Positions 15,216 through 22,017 of a stretch of 22,881 bases of DNA are shown here, one piece after another. The stretch covers positions 1-22,881 of the forward strand of contig CALCEX010000055.1 in assembly GCA_937900325.1 (NCBI GenBank), read 5' to 3'. Every line of letters begins with the position of its first letter. The stretch's first letter is position 1. The translations under genes were made by a program, and so were the position numbers. Source of the DNA: an uncultured Clostridia bacterium. GTDB taxonomy: Bacteria > Bacillota > Clostridia > Christensenellales > CAG-138. The notes under the pieces are model-generated. The model was not told the origin of the DNA and did no database searches. It saw only the letters and a program-made list of their open reading frames with translations.

Positions 15216-15229
15216 ATATTCGCCCCCTG

Positions 15230-15439
15230 TTACGCGCCGAAGCCGAAGGCGCTTATCAGCAGCCTGTTGCCGCCGCCGGGCACTGGAATGGATTCCTCCG
15301 AATAGTCCTTTATGCGCTCCAGGCAGCTTTCTGTCTGCTTCCGTGAGTAAAAAAGGTAAGAGCAGGACGCTGCCATGATATCCTCAAGGCTGCTGTTTTC
15401 CCGGGAAATAATCGAGCCCTTAATATCTATGGGCGCCAT
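15230..15439 (-). CDS. Hypothetical small protein (69 aa)
   Basis: This short frame begins 15 bp after the HD-hydrolase stop, with AAGGGG 6 bases before its ATG, and ends 14 bp before the shared terminator. It fills the 3' end of that transcript neatly. The product has two Cys residues (26 and 39), a charged middle (SRKQTESCLERIKDYSEE) and a Gly/Phe-rich end, with no signal peptide or membrane segment. I do not recognise it. Spacing and ribosome binding site favour a real gene, but the short length leaves room for chance. Confidence 0.5.
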   Translation of the reverse strand: MAPIDIKGSIISRENSSLEDIMAASCSYLFYSRKQTESCLERIKDYSEESIPVPGGGNRLLISAFGFGA

Positions 15440-15454
15440 AGTGCGCCCCTTGCT

Positions 15455-16024
15455 CTATTCCTTGGCGCCGAGGCCCAGCGCGTCCGCCTCGGTCTTCATG
15501 CCCTTTATGGTAAGCTCCATGAGCGTCTCCAGCGGCATATCCAGCATTTCCGCGCCCTGCTTTATGATCTCCCTGCTGCACTTTGCGGCGAACTTTTTAT
15601 CCTTGAATTTCTTTTTAAGGCTGCCTACCTCCAGGTCGGTTATGCCGGCCGGCCGCATGAGAGCGCAGGCCATGACTATGCCGGTAAGCTCATCCACCGC
15701 GAAAAGGCTCTTCTGTATATCCGTCTCGGGCCGGACCTCATCGGTGCATATGCCGTAGCCGTGGGAAATTATGGTACGGATATCCTCCTCGTCCACCCCC
15801 TCCGGGGCAAGCAGCTCCCGGACGTGCTTGCAGTGCTCCTCCGGAAACTTCTCATAGTCCACATCGTGAAGGTAGCCTATGGCCTTCCAGTATTCGGGAT
15901 CCTCCCCGAAATGCTCCGCCATTGCGCCCATGGCGGAGCTGACGGCAAGCGCATGGGTAAACAGGTGCTCCTCCGTGGTATGCTTTTTCAGTATCTCCTT
16001 CGCCTTTTCCAGTGTAAGCTTCAT
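15455..16024 (-). CDS. HD-domain hydrolase
   Basis: The 189-residue product has an HD-superfamily metal-binding pattern: HLFTHALAVS (His20/His24), YLHDVDYEK with the paired His53-Asp54, a later ISHGYG, and VDEL in the region of the last Asp ligand. It resembles the short stand-alone HDIG-type proteins of Clostridia, which are predicted phosphohydrolases of nucleotides or other phosphate esters. No partner domain is present and the substrate is unknown. AAGGAGAT lies before the ATG. The C-terminal helices (FAAKCSREIIKQGAEML) are typical of this subgroup. The first gene of a probable two-gene transcript. Confidence 0.85.
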   Translation of the reverse strand: MKLTLEKAKEILKKHTTEEHLFTHALAVSSAMGAMAEHFGEDPEYWKAIGYLHDVDYEKFPEEHCKHVRELLAPEGVDEEDIRTIISHGYGICTDEVRPETDIQKSLFAVDELTGIVMACALMRPAGITDLEVGSLKKKFKDKKFAAKCSREIIKQGAEMLDMPLETLMELTIKGMKTEADALGLGAKE

Positions 16025-16074
16025 ATCCGTATCTCCTTAAAATCAAAAAAATCATTTTCTTTTCCGATGCACCT

Positions 16075-16105
16075 ATTATACAGCAAAGGGCCGCGTATGC
16101 GACCC
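16075..16105 (-). promoter_or_regulatory. Possible promoter and hairpin between the NSS and HD genes
   Basis: On the minus strand TATAAT (16075-16080) lies about 50 bases before the HD-gene start, but the -35 region is weak. A 7-bp hairpin GGGTCGC-ATAC-GCGGCCC on the minus strand (16088-16105), followed by only three T residues, could be a weak terminator for the transporter upstream. Confidence 0.35.
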
Positions 16106-16141
16106 CCGGGATTGTAAAATTTTGTTGATTTTCTCAGCCTA

Positions 16142-17569
16142 TTAGCCGAAGAATGTCTGTATCTGGGCATAGAGCACTATGACCATTATTACCGGCACGA
16201 TGTACCTGAAGCATATATTGTAGAATTTCTCGCCCTTATAGACGTGACCGGAGCAGGTTGCCTCTTCCTTTATCATCCTGCTTCCGAATACCCAGCCTAT
16301 GATTATGCTCATGGCTAACGAGCCCAGAGGCATGAGTATGCCCTCCGCTATCATATCATAAAAGTCCAGCCAGTCCGCAGTAGCACCCACGGAGGGAAGG
16401 CCGAAGGTTATCGCGGGGTTGTTTATGAGCGCGCCGCCCGCTACGTTTGTCCCGAGCCCGTCAAGCGCCGTAGGCAGACCTACGATAAATATGACCGCCC
16501 CCATTATTGCGGTTATGCTCCTGCGGTTGGCCTTCTTTCCCTTTTCCAGCTTCCTGTCTATGATATACGCGGTGTTTACCTCAAGCAGCGATATGGAGGA
16601 GGTTATAGCCGCTATGAATACGAGGGTATAGAACAGGAACCCCATGAGGTTGCCTATAAAGCCGCCCATGCCGTCCATAAATACCGTCTGAAGGGTGTTG
16701 AAGAGCAAGCCGGGGCCCTGGCCGTAATCCATGCCGAAGGCGGAGCAGGCGGGCATTACCGCCATGCCGGCCATTATGGCCACTATCGTATCGGCTACGG
16801 GGATTATTATAGCGTTTCTGTTGAGATCCTCGCTTTTTGATAGATAGGAGCCATAGGTTATCATGGCGCCCATGCCAAGAGAAAGCGAGAAGAACATCTG
16901 CCCCGCCGCGGCCTTGAGCACGCTGAAGAAGGACTTGAGGCTGTCAAAAACCGAGAAGTCCGGCACGAACATGAACTTATAGCCCTCCATGGCGCCGGGC
17001 TGGCACGCAACGTAAACTATGACTGTCACCAGCATCACCGCAAGGGCAGGCATTGCTATCCTGGAAAACTTCTCTATGCCGCCGGATATGCCGCCCATAA
17101 CTATCGTTATATTGAGCAGCATGAACAGCGCATAAAAGCCGACCATGCCGGGCATATTGGCTATCCATGAGCCAAAGAAGCCCTCCGCGCCGAAGCCATC
17201 GCCGCCAAAGAGGTTCACCAGGAAGCCCAGCATATAGCGCATTACCATGCCGCCCAACACGCTGTAAAAGCCCAGGATAAGGAACGCGGAGCCTACGCCC
17301 ATGTAGCCCACCCATGTGAGCTTTCTGCTCAGCGCCCTGTATGCGCCCACCGCGCCCTTGCCGGTCCTTCGGCCTATTGCCAGCTCGCCCAGCATTACCG
17401 CGAAGCCCACGAATACCACCAGTATGACGTATATCAGCAAAAAAGCGCCGCCGCCGTTTGCGCCCATCTTATACGGGAAGCCCCATATATTGCCCAGTCC
17501 TACCGCGGAACCTATGGCGGCCATCAGAAAGCCGAAGTTCGAGCTCCATTGTCCCTTGCTGTTTTCCAT
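16142..17569 (-). CDS. Sodium-dependent neurotransmitter:sodium symporter (NSS) family transporter
   Basis: The 475-residue multi-pass membrane protein has the NSS/SLC6 signature at its N-terminus: WSSNFGFLMAAIGSAVGLGNIWGFPYKMGANGGGAFLLIYV, whose unwound TM1 (AAIGSAVGLGN) forms sodium and substrate sites. GELAIGRRTGKGAVGAY lies in the first cytoplasmic loop, and FFSLSLGMGAMITYGSYL is the TM6 region. The length fits the 11-12 helix bacterial members (MhsT/LeuT/TnaT-like), which import amino acids with Na+. The substrate is not assignable, but an amino acid is expected and would suit the amino-acid fermentation genes around. It is flanked by its own promoter and seems monocistronic. Confidence 0.95.
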   Translation of the reverse strand: MENSKGQWSSNFGFLMAAIGSAVGLGNIWGFPYKMGANGGGAFLLIYVILVVFVGFAVMLGELAIGRRTGKGAVGAYRALSRKLTWVGYMGVGSAFLILGFYSVLGGMVMRYMLGFLVNLFGGDGFGAEGFFGSWIANMPGMVGFYALFMLLNITIVMGGISGGIEKFSRIAMPALAVMLVTVIVYVACQPGAMEGYKFMFVPDFSVFDSLKSFFSVLKAAAGQMFFSLSLGMGAMITYGSYLSKSEDLNRNAIIIPVADTIVAIMAGMAVMPACSAFGMDYGQGPGLLFNTLQTVFMDGMGGFIGNLMGFLFYTLVFIAAITSSISLLEVNTAYIIDRKLEKGKKANRRSITAIMGAVIFIVGLPTALDGLGTNVAGGALINNPAITFGLPSVGATADWLDFYDMIAEGILMPLGSLAMSIIIGWVFGSRMIKEEATCSGHVYKGEKFYNICFRYIVPVIMVIVLYAQIQTFFG

Positions 17570-17643
17570 CTTTCAAGTTTTCCCCCTGTTTTGCTTTTCC
17601 GCTTTAACATAATAAAATTTAATATATTAAAATAGATTAATTT

Positions 17644-17673
17644 ACAATACCACACCCCTCGCCGCTCAGTCAA
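17644..17673 (-). promoter_or_regulatory. Promoter of the NSS transporter gene (minus strand)
   Basis: On the minus strand TTGACT (17668-17673) and TATTGT (17644-17649) are separated by 18 bp, with an AT-rich leader of about 70 bases. The 258-bp gap 17570-17827 otherwise holds only the alr terminator. Confidence 0.5.
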
Positions 17674-17725
17674 CATTTATTCATAAATTACTCATATTTT
17701 TGATGCTTTCTGTATAATCGGCAGC

Positions 17726-17750
17726 AAAAAAGCCGCACATGGCGGCTTTT
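17726..17750 (-). terminator. Terminator after alr (minus strand)
   Basis: GCCGC-ACATG-GCGGC, with A6 on the left and T4 on the right of the plus strand, reads on the minus strand as AAAAGCCGC-CATGT-GCGGCTTTTTT. Confidence 0.85.
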
Positions 17751-17827
17751 CAGGCTTTGCATTTGTGTATTTTTAAGCAATTTGCTTTCGGCGCGCGGCG
17801 CCTGGCTCCCCTCGGGATAATATATTA

Positions 17828-18964
17828 TCAGTCCTCGTTGATGTACACGCGGGGCACGCGGGGAGTGATGAGGCAGGTGAGCTCGTAGTTAATGGTGCCT
17901 ACCACCTTGCTGACCTCCTCCGTGGTCATGCCTGCGCCGCCCCAGAGGGTGACCTCGTCGCCGACCTTTATGCTGTCGTCTCCGGTGACGTCTATCATGT
18001 GCATATCCATGCATATGCGGCCTACCTGCCTGAACTTCCTGCCGTGTATCATATCATAGGAGGCGTTGCTTATGCGGCGGGGGTGTCCGTCCGCATATCC
18101 CGCGGTTATTACGGCGGTGCGAATGGGCTTGTCGCTGATAAAGGTCCGTCCGTAGCTTATGGATGTGCCGGCGGGCAGATCGCGTACCTGGGCCACGCGG
18201 GACTTAAGGGTGAGCACGGGCTTGAGCTCGCCCTTGCGCGGCTCGCTGTCGGGGTACATACCGTAGAGTATTATGCCCTCGCGCACCATATCGAGGCGTG
18301 CCTCGGGGTGGGCAAGTATCGCGGCGGAATTGCTGGCATGGCACACCTCCGGGCGCAGGCCCTTCGCAATAAGGGCGTTGAGCACGGTCGTGTAGTTCTT
18401 GAACTGCCACGCGGTGTATTCATCCTCGGATGGGGTATCCGCCACGGAGAAATGGGTGAACATGCCCTTTACGGTGATGCCGGGGATCTTATATATGCGC
18501 TCGATGGTATCGGCGGCGGCAAGCGCGGCCTCCTCGCCCTGAGCGAATATGCCGGTGCGGCTCATTCCGGTATCTATTTTTATATGTACATTGAGGTTCA
18601 CGCCGGCCTCGGTCGCGTATCTGCCGAATTCCAGCGCCGTGCGCTCATCCTGCACGGCCTGGGTTATATCGTATCTGGCAAGGGTCTCGGCGTACTTTTC
18701 GGGGGTATAGCCCAGTATGAGTATGGGCTTGGTCACGCCGCCCTCGCGAAGCTCTATCGCCTCGGACAGGCAGGCTACCGCGAAGAAATCAGCGCCCTGC
18801 TTTTCCAGGAAAAGGCCGCAGTGTACCGCTCCGTGGCCGTATGCGTTGGCCTTGATGACGCAGAGCACCTTCTTGCCGGTGCGCCTGGCTATTTCAAAGT
18901 TGTGCTTCAGTGCCGCCATGTCTATTTCCGCCCATGTGCGGGCCTTGGGATCGATATTGCTCAT
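17828..18964 (-). CDS. alr: Alanine racemase
   Basis: The 378-residue product is a fold-type III PLP racemase that interconverts L- and D-alanine for peptidoglycan. The PLP lysine is Lys38 in VIKANAYGHG, and the second catalytic base is Tyr271 in SISYGRTF. HIKIDTGMSRTGI, VKGMFTHFSVAD, CHASNSAAIL and AGYADGHPR are further family segments. The ATG at 18964 is chosen over the in-frame ATG at 19057 because AAGGAGG lies 6 bases before it and RTWAEIDMAALKHN is the normal N-terminus; the extra 31 codons upstream look unlike the family. Monocistronic, ended by the hairpin at 17726-17750. Confidence 0.97.
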   Translation of the reverse strand: MSNIDPKARTWAEIDMAALKHNFEIARRTGKKVLCVIKANAYGHGAVHCGLFLEKQGADFFAVACLSEAIELREGGVTKPILILGYTPEKYAETLARYDITQAVQDERTALEFGRYATEAGVNLNVHIKIDTGMSRTGIFAQGEEAALAAADTIERIYKIPGITVKGMFTHFSVADTPSEDEYTAWQFKNYTTVLNALIAKGLRPEVCHASNSAAILAHPEARLDMVREGIILYGMYPDSEPRKGELKPVLTLKSRVAQVRDLPAGTSISYGRTFISDKPIRTAVITAGYADGHPRRISNASYDMIHGRKFRQVGRICMDMHMIDVTGDDSIKVGDEVTLWGGAGMTTEEVSKVVGTINYELTCLITPRVPRVYINED

Positions 18965-19055
18965 TTTGAGCCTCCTTGTATTTTTTGTTAATAAAATGTC
19001 ATTGCGTGGGTCTTTTTCTGTTTTAATTTTAGAACAATGCCGGACTTTTTGCAAC

Positions 19056-19084
19056 AAAAAAGGCCGCCTGAGGCGGTCTTTTTA
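19056..19084 (-). terminator. Terminator of the sdpR-sdpI-ybaK unit (minus strand)
   Basis: Plus-strand arms AAAAAGGCCGCC and GGCGGTCTTTTT with a TGA loop form a stem with one G-T pair. On the minus strand a T6 run follows. It lies 19 bp after the last stop of the unit. Confidence 0.85.
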
Positions 19085-19103
19085 TAAAATTTTCCCTCGG
19101 GAC

Positions 19104-19517
19104 CTATTTCTTCCTTCCGAAGAGCCTGGCCATGCCGCCGGATACGGTATTAAGGTTGTCTATGCTCTCGGAGAGCGCCTCGAAGTCTATGTCTTGCAGC
19201 TGCCGCAGGGTCTTTATAAGCTCTGCCGCGGCGTCCGTCAGGCTTTCGCTGCCGGCCCTTGTAAGCTCTGTGATGCCCTCGCTCATGGCGATAAAATCCA
19301 CCTGCTGCAATTGGTCCACAACGGCGGAAAGCTCGTTTACGGTGTTGTCCGCGTTGGTCAGTATGCTGCTTGCCCTGGGCAGCACCACCGCGGCGCTTAC
19401 GAGCGCCACCGCCGCCACCAATACGCAGGCCACGGTGCGTATGAGGTCCATTTTGTGCATCTTCCTCAGAAGCGCCGCGTTCAGCTCTTCCCCGGTCTGT
19501 GTCTGCCTGGTCTCCAT
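19104..19517 (-). CDS. Small membrane-anchored helical protein with an internal repeat
   Basis: The 137-residue product has a charged N-terminus, one hydrophobic segment (about 27-46, IRTVACVLVAAVALVSAAVVL) and a long polar helical remainder. Residues 69-85 (QLQQVDFIAMSEGITEL) and 106-122 (QLQDIDFEALSESIDNL) are related, with 10 of 17 positions identical and a 37-residue period, suggesting a duplicated helical or coiled-coil unit. Function is not recognised; such single-pass proteins resemble DUF948-like or chemoreceptor-helix architecture only in shape. It lies 12 bp after ybaK and is the last gene before the unit's terminator. GGGGGAT precedes the ATG. Confidence 0.8.
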   Translation of the reverse strand: METRQTQTGEELNAALLRKMHKMDLIRTVACVLVAAVALVSAAVVLPRASSILTNADNTVNELSAVVDQLQQVDFIAMSEGITELTRAGSESLTDAAAELIKTLRQLQDIDFEALSESIDNLNTVSGGMARLFGRKK

Positions 19518-19529
19518 GGTATATCCCCC

Positions 19530-20000
19530 TTATTTGACTATTTCGCCATAGCCGGCGCTTATGAACTCCCTGAGCCGTTCCGGGTCCAGCAGCAGCATCT
19601 GCCCACGTATGCCGGCGCTTACCGCTATCCTGTCGAAAAGCTGGGCAGTTTCCTCTATATATGTGGGAAGCTGCTTCTTCATGCCTATGGGAGAGCAGCC
19701 GCCCCGAACATACCCCGTCAGCACGGGCAGCTCCTTCACATGTATCATCTCGGCCCTTTTATTGCCGGATATCGCCGCCGCCTTTTTAAGGTCAACCTCC
19801 TCGGCGACCGGGATGCAGCACACGAAAAGGCCGTTTTTATCCCCCCGGAGCACCAGCGTCTTGAAGGTGCTGTCCGGATCGAGGCCAAGCTCCGCCGCGG
19901 CGTGTACGCCGGAAAGGTCGCTCTCGTCGTATTGATATTCCCGCGCCTCAAAGTCAATGCCCGCGGCTGCGAGCATGCGCATGGGATTGGTTGTCACCAT
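19530..20000 (-). CDS. ybaK: YbaK/EbsC-family aminoacyl-tRNA deacylase
   Basis: The 156-residue product is a trans-editing protein of the YbaK family, which hydrolyses Cys-tRNA(Pro) formed by ProRS in error. Visible signs are TNPMRMLAAAGIDFE, the conserved Lys47 in STFKTLVLRG, CCIPVAEEVDLKKAA, GNKRAEMI and the GYVRGGCSPIGMKKQLPTYI loop. The length matches the family. It is placed between sdpI (2 bp before it) and the small membrane protein, with AAGGGG 8 bases before its ATG. Cys-tRNA(Pro) specificity is by family; related ProX/YeaK members edit other pairs. Confidence 0.94.
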   Translation of the reverse strand: MVTTNPMRMLAAAGIDFEAREYQYDESDLSGVHAAAELGLDPDSTFKTLVLRGDKNGLFVCCIPVAEEVDLKKAAAISGNKRAEMIHVKELPVLTGYVRGGCSPIGMKKQLPTYIEETAQLFDRIAVSAGIRGQMLLLDPERLREFISAGYGEIVK

Positions 20001-20002
20001 TG

Positions 20003-20698
20003 CTATATCCCCTTATGCTTTAGTATACCTGAGTATACCACCGGAAGCAGTATCATTGCAACGAGCGCCACTATGGCGACCACTGGCTTTATCCAGCCTC
20101 CAACTATGGCTGCCGCGCCGCACACGATCCATACAAACCCGGCAAAGCGGTGAGTCTTATCCCAGTTTTCGTCTGAGCTCAGCGTCCATGGTATCTTTAT
20201 GCCCACAACGCCGTTGCGCCTGCACTTTGGCAGGTAATTTCCTATTATTATGAACATTATGCCGAGTATGCTGCATACTATCCTGCCCATATCAAAGCTC
20301 ACGCCCATGGCCGAATACAGCATTACCGGCACCAGTATAAGGCTCAGCACAGGTATTATCCAGCGGCACAGCCACATAAGCCTGGGAGATACCTTATCGG
20401 CCAGCTTATTCTCCTTTTCCCATCCGCCAACGGCCTTTATGCTGACCGGGCGCACCTTCACAAAGGGGCTGTCGGGATATATCTCCATGGCTATGCTGCA
20501 TACAAGATTGATGAGCGCCAATATGGCCGGCATACCAAAGGCCGCTATGGCCCTGCTGCTCCAGCCGTCCGGCTGGTTATCCATGCCCCAGTGAATAGCC
20601 ACCACATCCGGCAGCCTGTCGTACAGGGCTATGCCCAGCGCTATCGGCAGCAGCGTTACCAAAGTCGTAATTACCGTCAGCTTACTTATCTTCTTCAT
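20003..20698 (-). CDS. sdpI: SdpI-family membrane protein
   Basis: The 231-residue multi-pass protein has the SdpI layout. An N-terminal DUF1648-like region (LPIALGIALYDRLPDVVAIHWGMDNQPDGWSSR, residues about 17-49) precedes further membrane helices. The SdpI domain then carries NYLPKCRRNGVVGIKIPWTLSSDENWDKTHRFAGFVWIVCG (about 154-194). In Bacillus subtilis SdpI gives immunity to the SdpC toxin and signals by holding SdpR at the membrane. Here the start overlaps the end of sdpR by 17 bp with GGGAGG before it, the classic sdpRI pairing. No sdpABC toxin genes are in the window, so immunity to a foreign or distant toxin, or another membrane role, is likely. Confidence 0.93.
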   Translation of the reverse strand: MKKISKLTVITTLVTLLPIALGIALYDRLPDVVAIHWGMDNQPDGWSSRAIAAFGMPAILALINLVCSIAMEIYPDSPFVKVRPVSIKAVGGWEKENKLADKVSPRLMWLCRWIIPVLSLILVPVMLYSAMGVSFDMGRIVCSILGIMFIIIGNYLPKCRRNGVVGIKIPWTLSSDENWDKTHRFAGFVWIVCGAAAIVGGWIKPVVAIVALVAMILLPVVYSGILKHKGI

Positions 20699-20960
20699 CG
20701 TCCTTACCTCCCATAAAGCCCCTGCACCAAAGCATTATCTCCTCAAATACGCTGGTGTTAAGCTGATAATATATAAAGTTCTTTTCCCGGTTCTCGTATA
20801 TGAGCCCCGCCTTTTTAAGCTGGCTCAGGTGGTATGATACCGTGGCCTGCGTCATGTCGAAATGGCTCGCTATGTCACCGGCGGACATCATGCCTCCCTT
20901 TAAAAGCTCCAGTATCTCCCTCCGCACCGGGTCCCCGATGGCCTTGAAGGTCTCCATCAT
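20682..20960 (-). CDS. sdpR: SdpR-type ArsR-family repressor
   Basis: The 92-residue winged-helix protein has the ArsR fold: FKAIGDPVRREILELLKGG, MSAGDIASHFDMTQATVSYHLSQLKKAGLI as the recognition helix region, then a beta-wing ENREKNFIYYQLN. The Cys metal-binding pattern of metal sensors is absent; the only Cys is near residue 79. With an overlapping sdpI it fits SdpR, an autorepressor relieved by binding to SdpI. The start at 20960 follows AGAGGTG. It is the first gene of a four-gene transcript, with a palindrome over its transcription start. Confidence 0.94.
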   Translation of the reverse strand: MMETFKAIGDPVRREILELLKGGMMSAGDIASHFDMTQATVSYHLSQLKKAGLIYENREKNFIYYQLNTSVFEEIMLWCRGFMGGKDDEEDK

Positions 20961-20986
20961 TCGCGCCTCACCTCTTTTGAATTCTG

Positions 20987-20996
20987 TCTAATTAGA
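20987..20996. promoter_or_regulatory. Palindromic operator at the sdpR start site
   Basis: TCTAATTAGA is a perfect 10-bp palindrome directly downstream of the sdpR -10 element. Related half-sites TTCTAAA (about 21002), ATTTAGA (about 21030) and TTCTAAT (about 21042) surround the promoter, and CCCGT...ACGGG (21011-21028) overlaps the -35. This fits an ArsR/SdpR autoregulatory operator. Confidence 0.6.
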
Positions 20997-21024
20997 TAAT
21001 ATTCTAAACTCCCGTCTTTGTCAA
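20996..21024 (-). promoter_or_regulatory. Promoter of the sdpR operon (minus strand)
   Basis: On the minus strand TTGACA (21019-21024) and TATTAT (20996-21001) are separated by 17 bp. Confidence 0.85.
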
Positions 21025-21080
21025 CGGGTATTTAGATGTTTTTCTAATTATTTTGTTTCGCATCGCCACTCTTTTTATAG

Positions 21081-21086
21081 TATAAT
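21081..21086 (+). promoter_or_regulatory. -10 element of the yjdF transcript
   Basis: TATAAT at 21081-21086 lies 8 bp before the closing helix of the riboswitch, so transcription would start close to the aptamer. No good -35 at 16-18 bp spacing is seen. Confidence 0.55.
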
Positions 21087-21091
21087 ATACG

Positions 21092-21204
21092 CAGCGGGCG
21101 ATAAAAACACGGCCCCGTCGGGTAGTCGTGGGCGTACCCATCAGGGTATCAGTAACCTGCCTCCTTGGTTGTCCCTTCCCCGCAGCAAGCTGTTTTAAGG
21201 AGGC
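21092..21204 (+). ncRNA. yjdF-type (azaaromatic-sensing) riboswitch
   Basis: The leader of the yjdF gene matches what I recall of the yjdF RNA motif, known to bind azaaromatic compounds. GCGGG (21094-21098) can pair with CCCGC (21179-21183) to close the element. Inside are GGGTA (21120-21124), TACCC (21135-21139), GGGTA (21144-21148) and the stretch GTAACCTGCCTC (21152-21163). TACCC can pair with either GGGTA, giving exclusive alternatives. GCCTCCTT (21159-21166) is an exact 8-base complement of AAGGAGGC (21197-21204), which contains the Shine-Dalgarno. This predicts control of translation. The association with a DUF2992 gene directly downstream is the strongest support; no covariance search was run. 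Confidence 0.85.
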
Positions 21205-21211
21205 CAAAACA

Positions 21212-21628
21212 ATGCAAGACGCATCACTTACCCTCACCCTGTTTCATGACGGTCAGTTTTATGTGGGCATATTCGAGCGCCGGGAGGGAATGCAGCTCTC
21301 GGTCTGCCGCGTAGTATTCGGCGCGGAGCCAAAGGACGGGGAAATAATGGATTTCCTGAATAGGGATTTCCGCCGTCTCTCCTTCAGCCCCAAGGTAAAA
21401 GAGGAGCGCAAGCCGCTGCCCTCCAACCCGAAGCGGCTGCAAAGGGAGATAGCCCGCCAGGTGAGCTCCATAGGCACCGGCACAAAGTCCCAGCAGGCGC
21501 TTCAGCTCCAGCGGGAGCAGAATAAGCTTATTCGTCAGGAAAAGACAAAGGAACAGAAGGAAGCGGAAAAGCGGGCGGCCTTTGCGCTGCGTCAGGAAAA
21601 GAAAAAAGACAAGCGCCGTGGCCATTGA
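21212..21628 (+). CDS. yjdF: YjdF-family protein (DUF2992)
   Basis: The 138-residue product fits DUF2992/YjdF: an N-terminal beta-rich part (LTLTLFHDGQFYVGIFERREG, then LSVCRVVFGAEPKDGEI) and a C-terminal highly basic helix (residues about 95-138, QLQREQNKLIRQEKTKEQKE through KKKDKRRGH). The biochemical function of the family is unknown; its control by an azaaromatic-binding RNA suggests a response to toxic heterocycles. The ATG at 21212 is used because AAGGAGG lies 8 bases before it; an in-frame ATG at 21128 falls inside the riboswitch and is rejected. The first gene of a three-gene unit with csaA-like and GNAT genes, all on the same strand without internal terminators. Confidence 0.92.
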   Translation: MQDASLTLTLFHDGQFYVGIFERREGMQLSVCRVVFGAEPKDGEIMDFLNRDFRRLSFSPKVKEERKPLPSNPKRLQREIARQVSSIGTGTKSQQALQLQREQNKLIRQEKTKEQKEAEKRAAFALRQEKKKDKRRGH

Positions 21629-21661
21629 CCTGCGGCGCAATCATAAATGGAGGTAATAATA

Positions 21662-22015
21662 ATGGAAGAGGTTCAGAATAACGCCCTCATCGGCGTCGAT
21701 GAATTCAACAGAGTGGAAATGCGGGCCGGCACCATAATCGAAGCGGGTCCCAACAAGAAGGCCCGCAATCCCGCATATAAGCTCAAGATAGACTTCGGCC
21801 CCGAGATAGGCGTAAAGACCTCCTCCGCCCAGATAACTGAGCTTTATACCGAGGAGCAGCTCATTGGAATGCAGGTGATATGCTGCACCAACCTCACGCC
21901 GATACACATAGGCTCCGTAAAGAGCGAGGTGCGCATACTCGGAACCGATTCAGAGCAGGGCGTGGTGCTGCTTCGCCCGTCTGAGCAGGTCAAAAACGGG
22001 GACAGGGTGTTTTAG
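21662..22015 (+). CDS. csaA: CsaA-like tRNA-binding-domain protein
   Basis: The 117-residue product is a single tRNA-binding (OB-fold, tRNA_bind) domain like CsaA. It shows VEMRAGTIIEAG, ARNPAYKLKIDFGPEIGVKTSSAQITELY, LIGMQVICCTNL and SEVRILGTDSEQGVVLL in family order. CsaA is a dimer described as an export-related chaperone in Bacillus and also binds tRNA. The ATG at 21662 follows GGAGG by 8 bases; the ATG at 21647 overlaps that site and is rejected. It lies 33 bp after yjdF and 2 bp before the acetyltransferase. Confidence 0.93.
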   Translation: MEEVQNNALIGVDEFNRVEMRAGTIIEAGPNKKARNPAYKLKIDFGPEIGVKTSSAQITELYTEEQLIGMQVICCTNLTPIHIGSVKSEVRILGTDSEQGVVLLRPSEQVKNGDRVF

Positions 22016-22017
22016 CT

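Noticed and set aside
18965..19057. A 31-codon N-terminal extension of alanine racemase
   Set aside because: AAGGAGG lies directly before the internal ATG at 18964, and the extension has no family similarity.
18717..20153. A 478-codon plus-strand frame across alr and the sdp unit
   Set aside because: It crosses two terminators and three real minus-strand genes, and its composition is typical of a shadow.
21128..21211. In-frame ATG inside the riboswitch extending yjdF by 28 codons
   Set aside because: It lies within the structured leader with no Shine-Dalgarno; AAGGAGG points to 21212.
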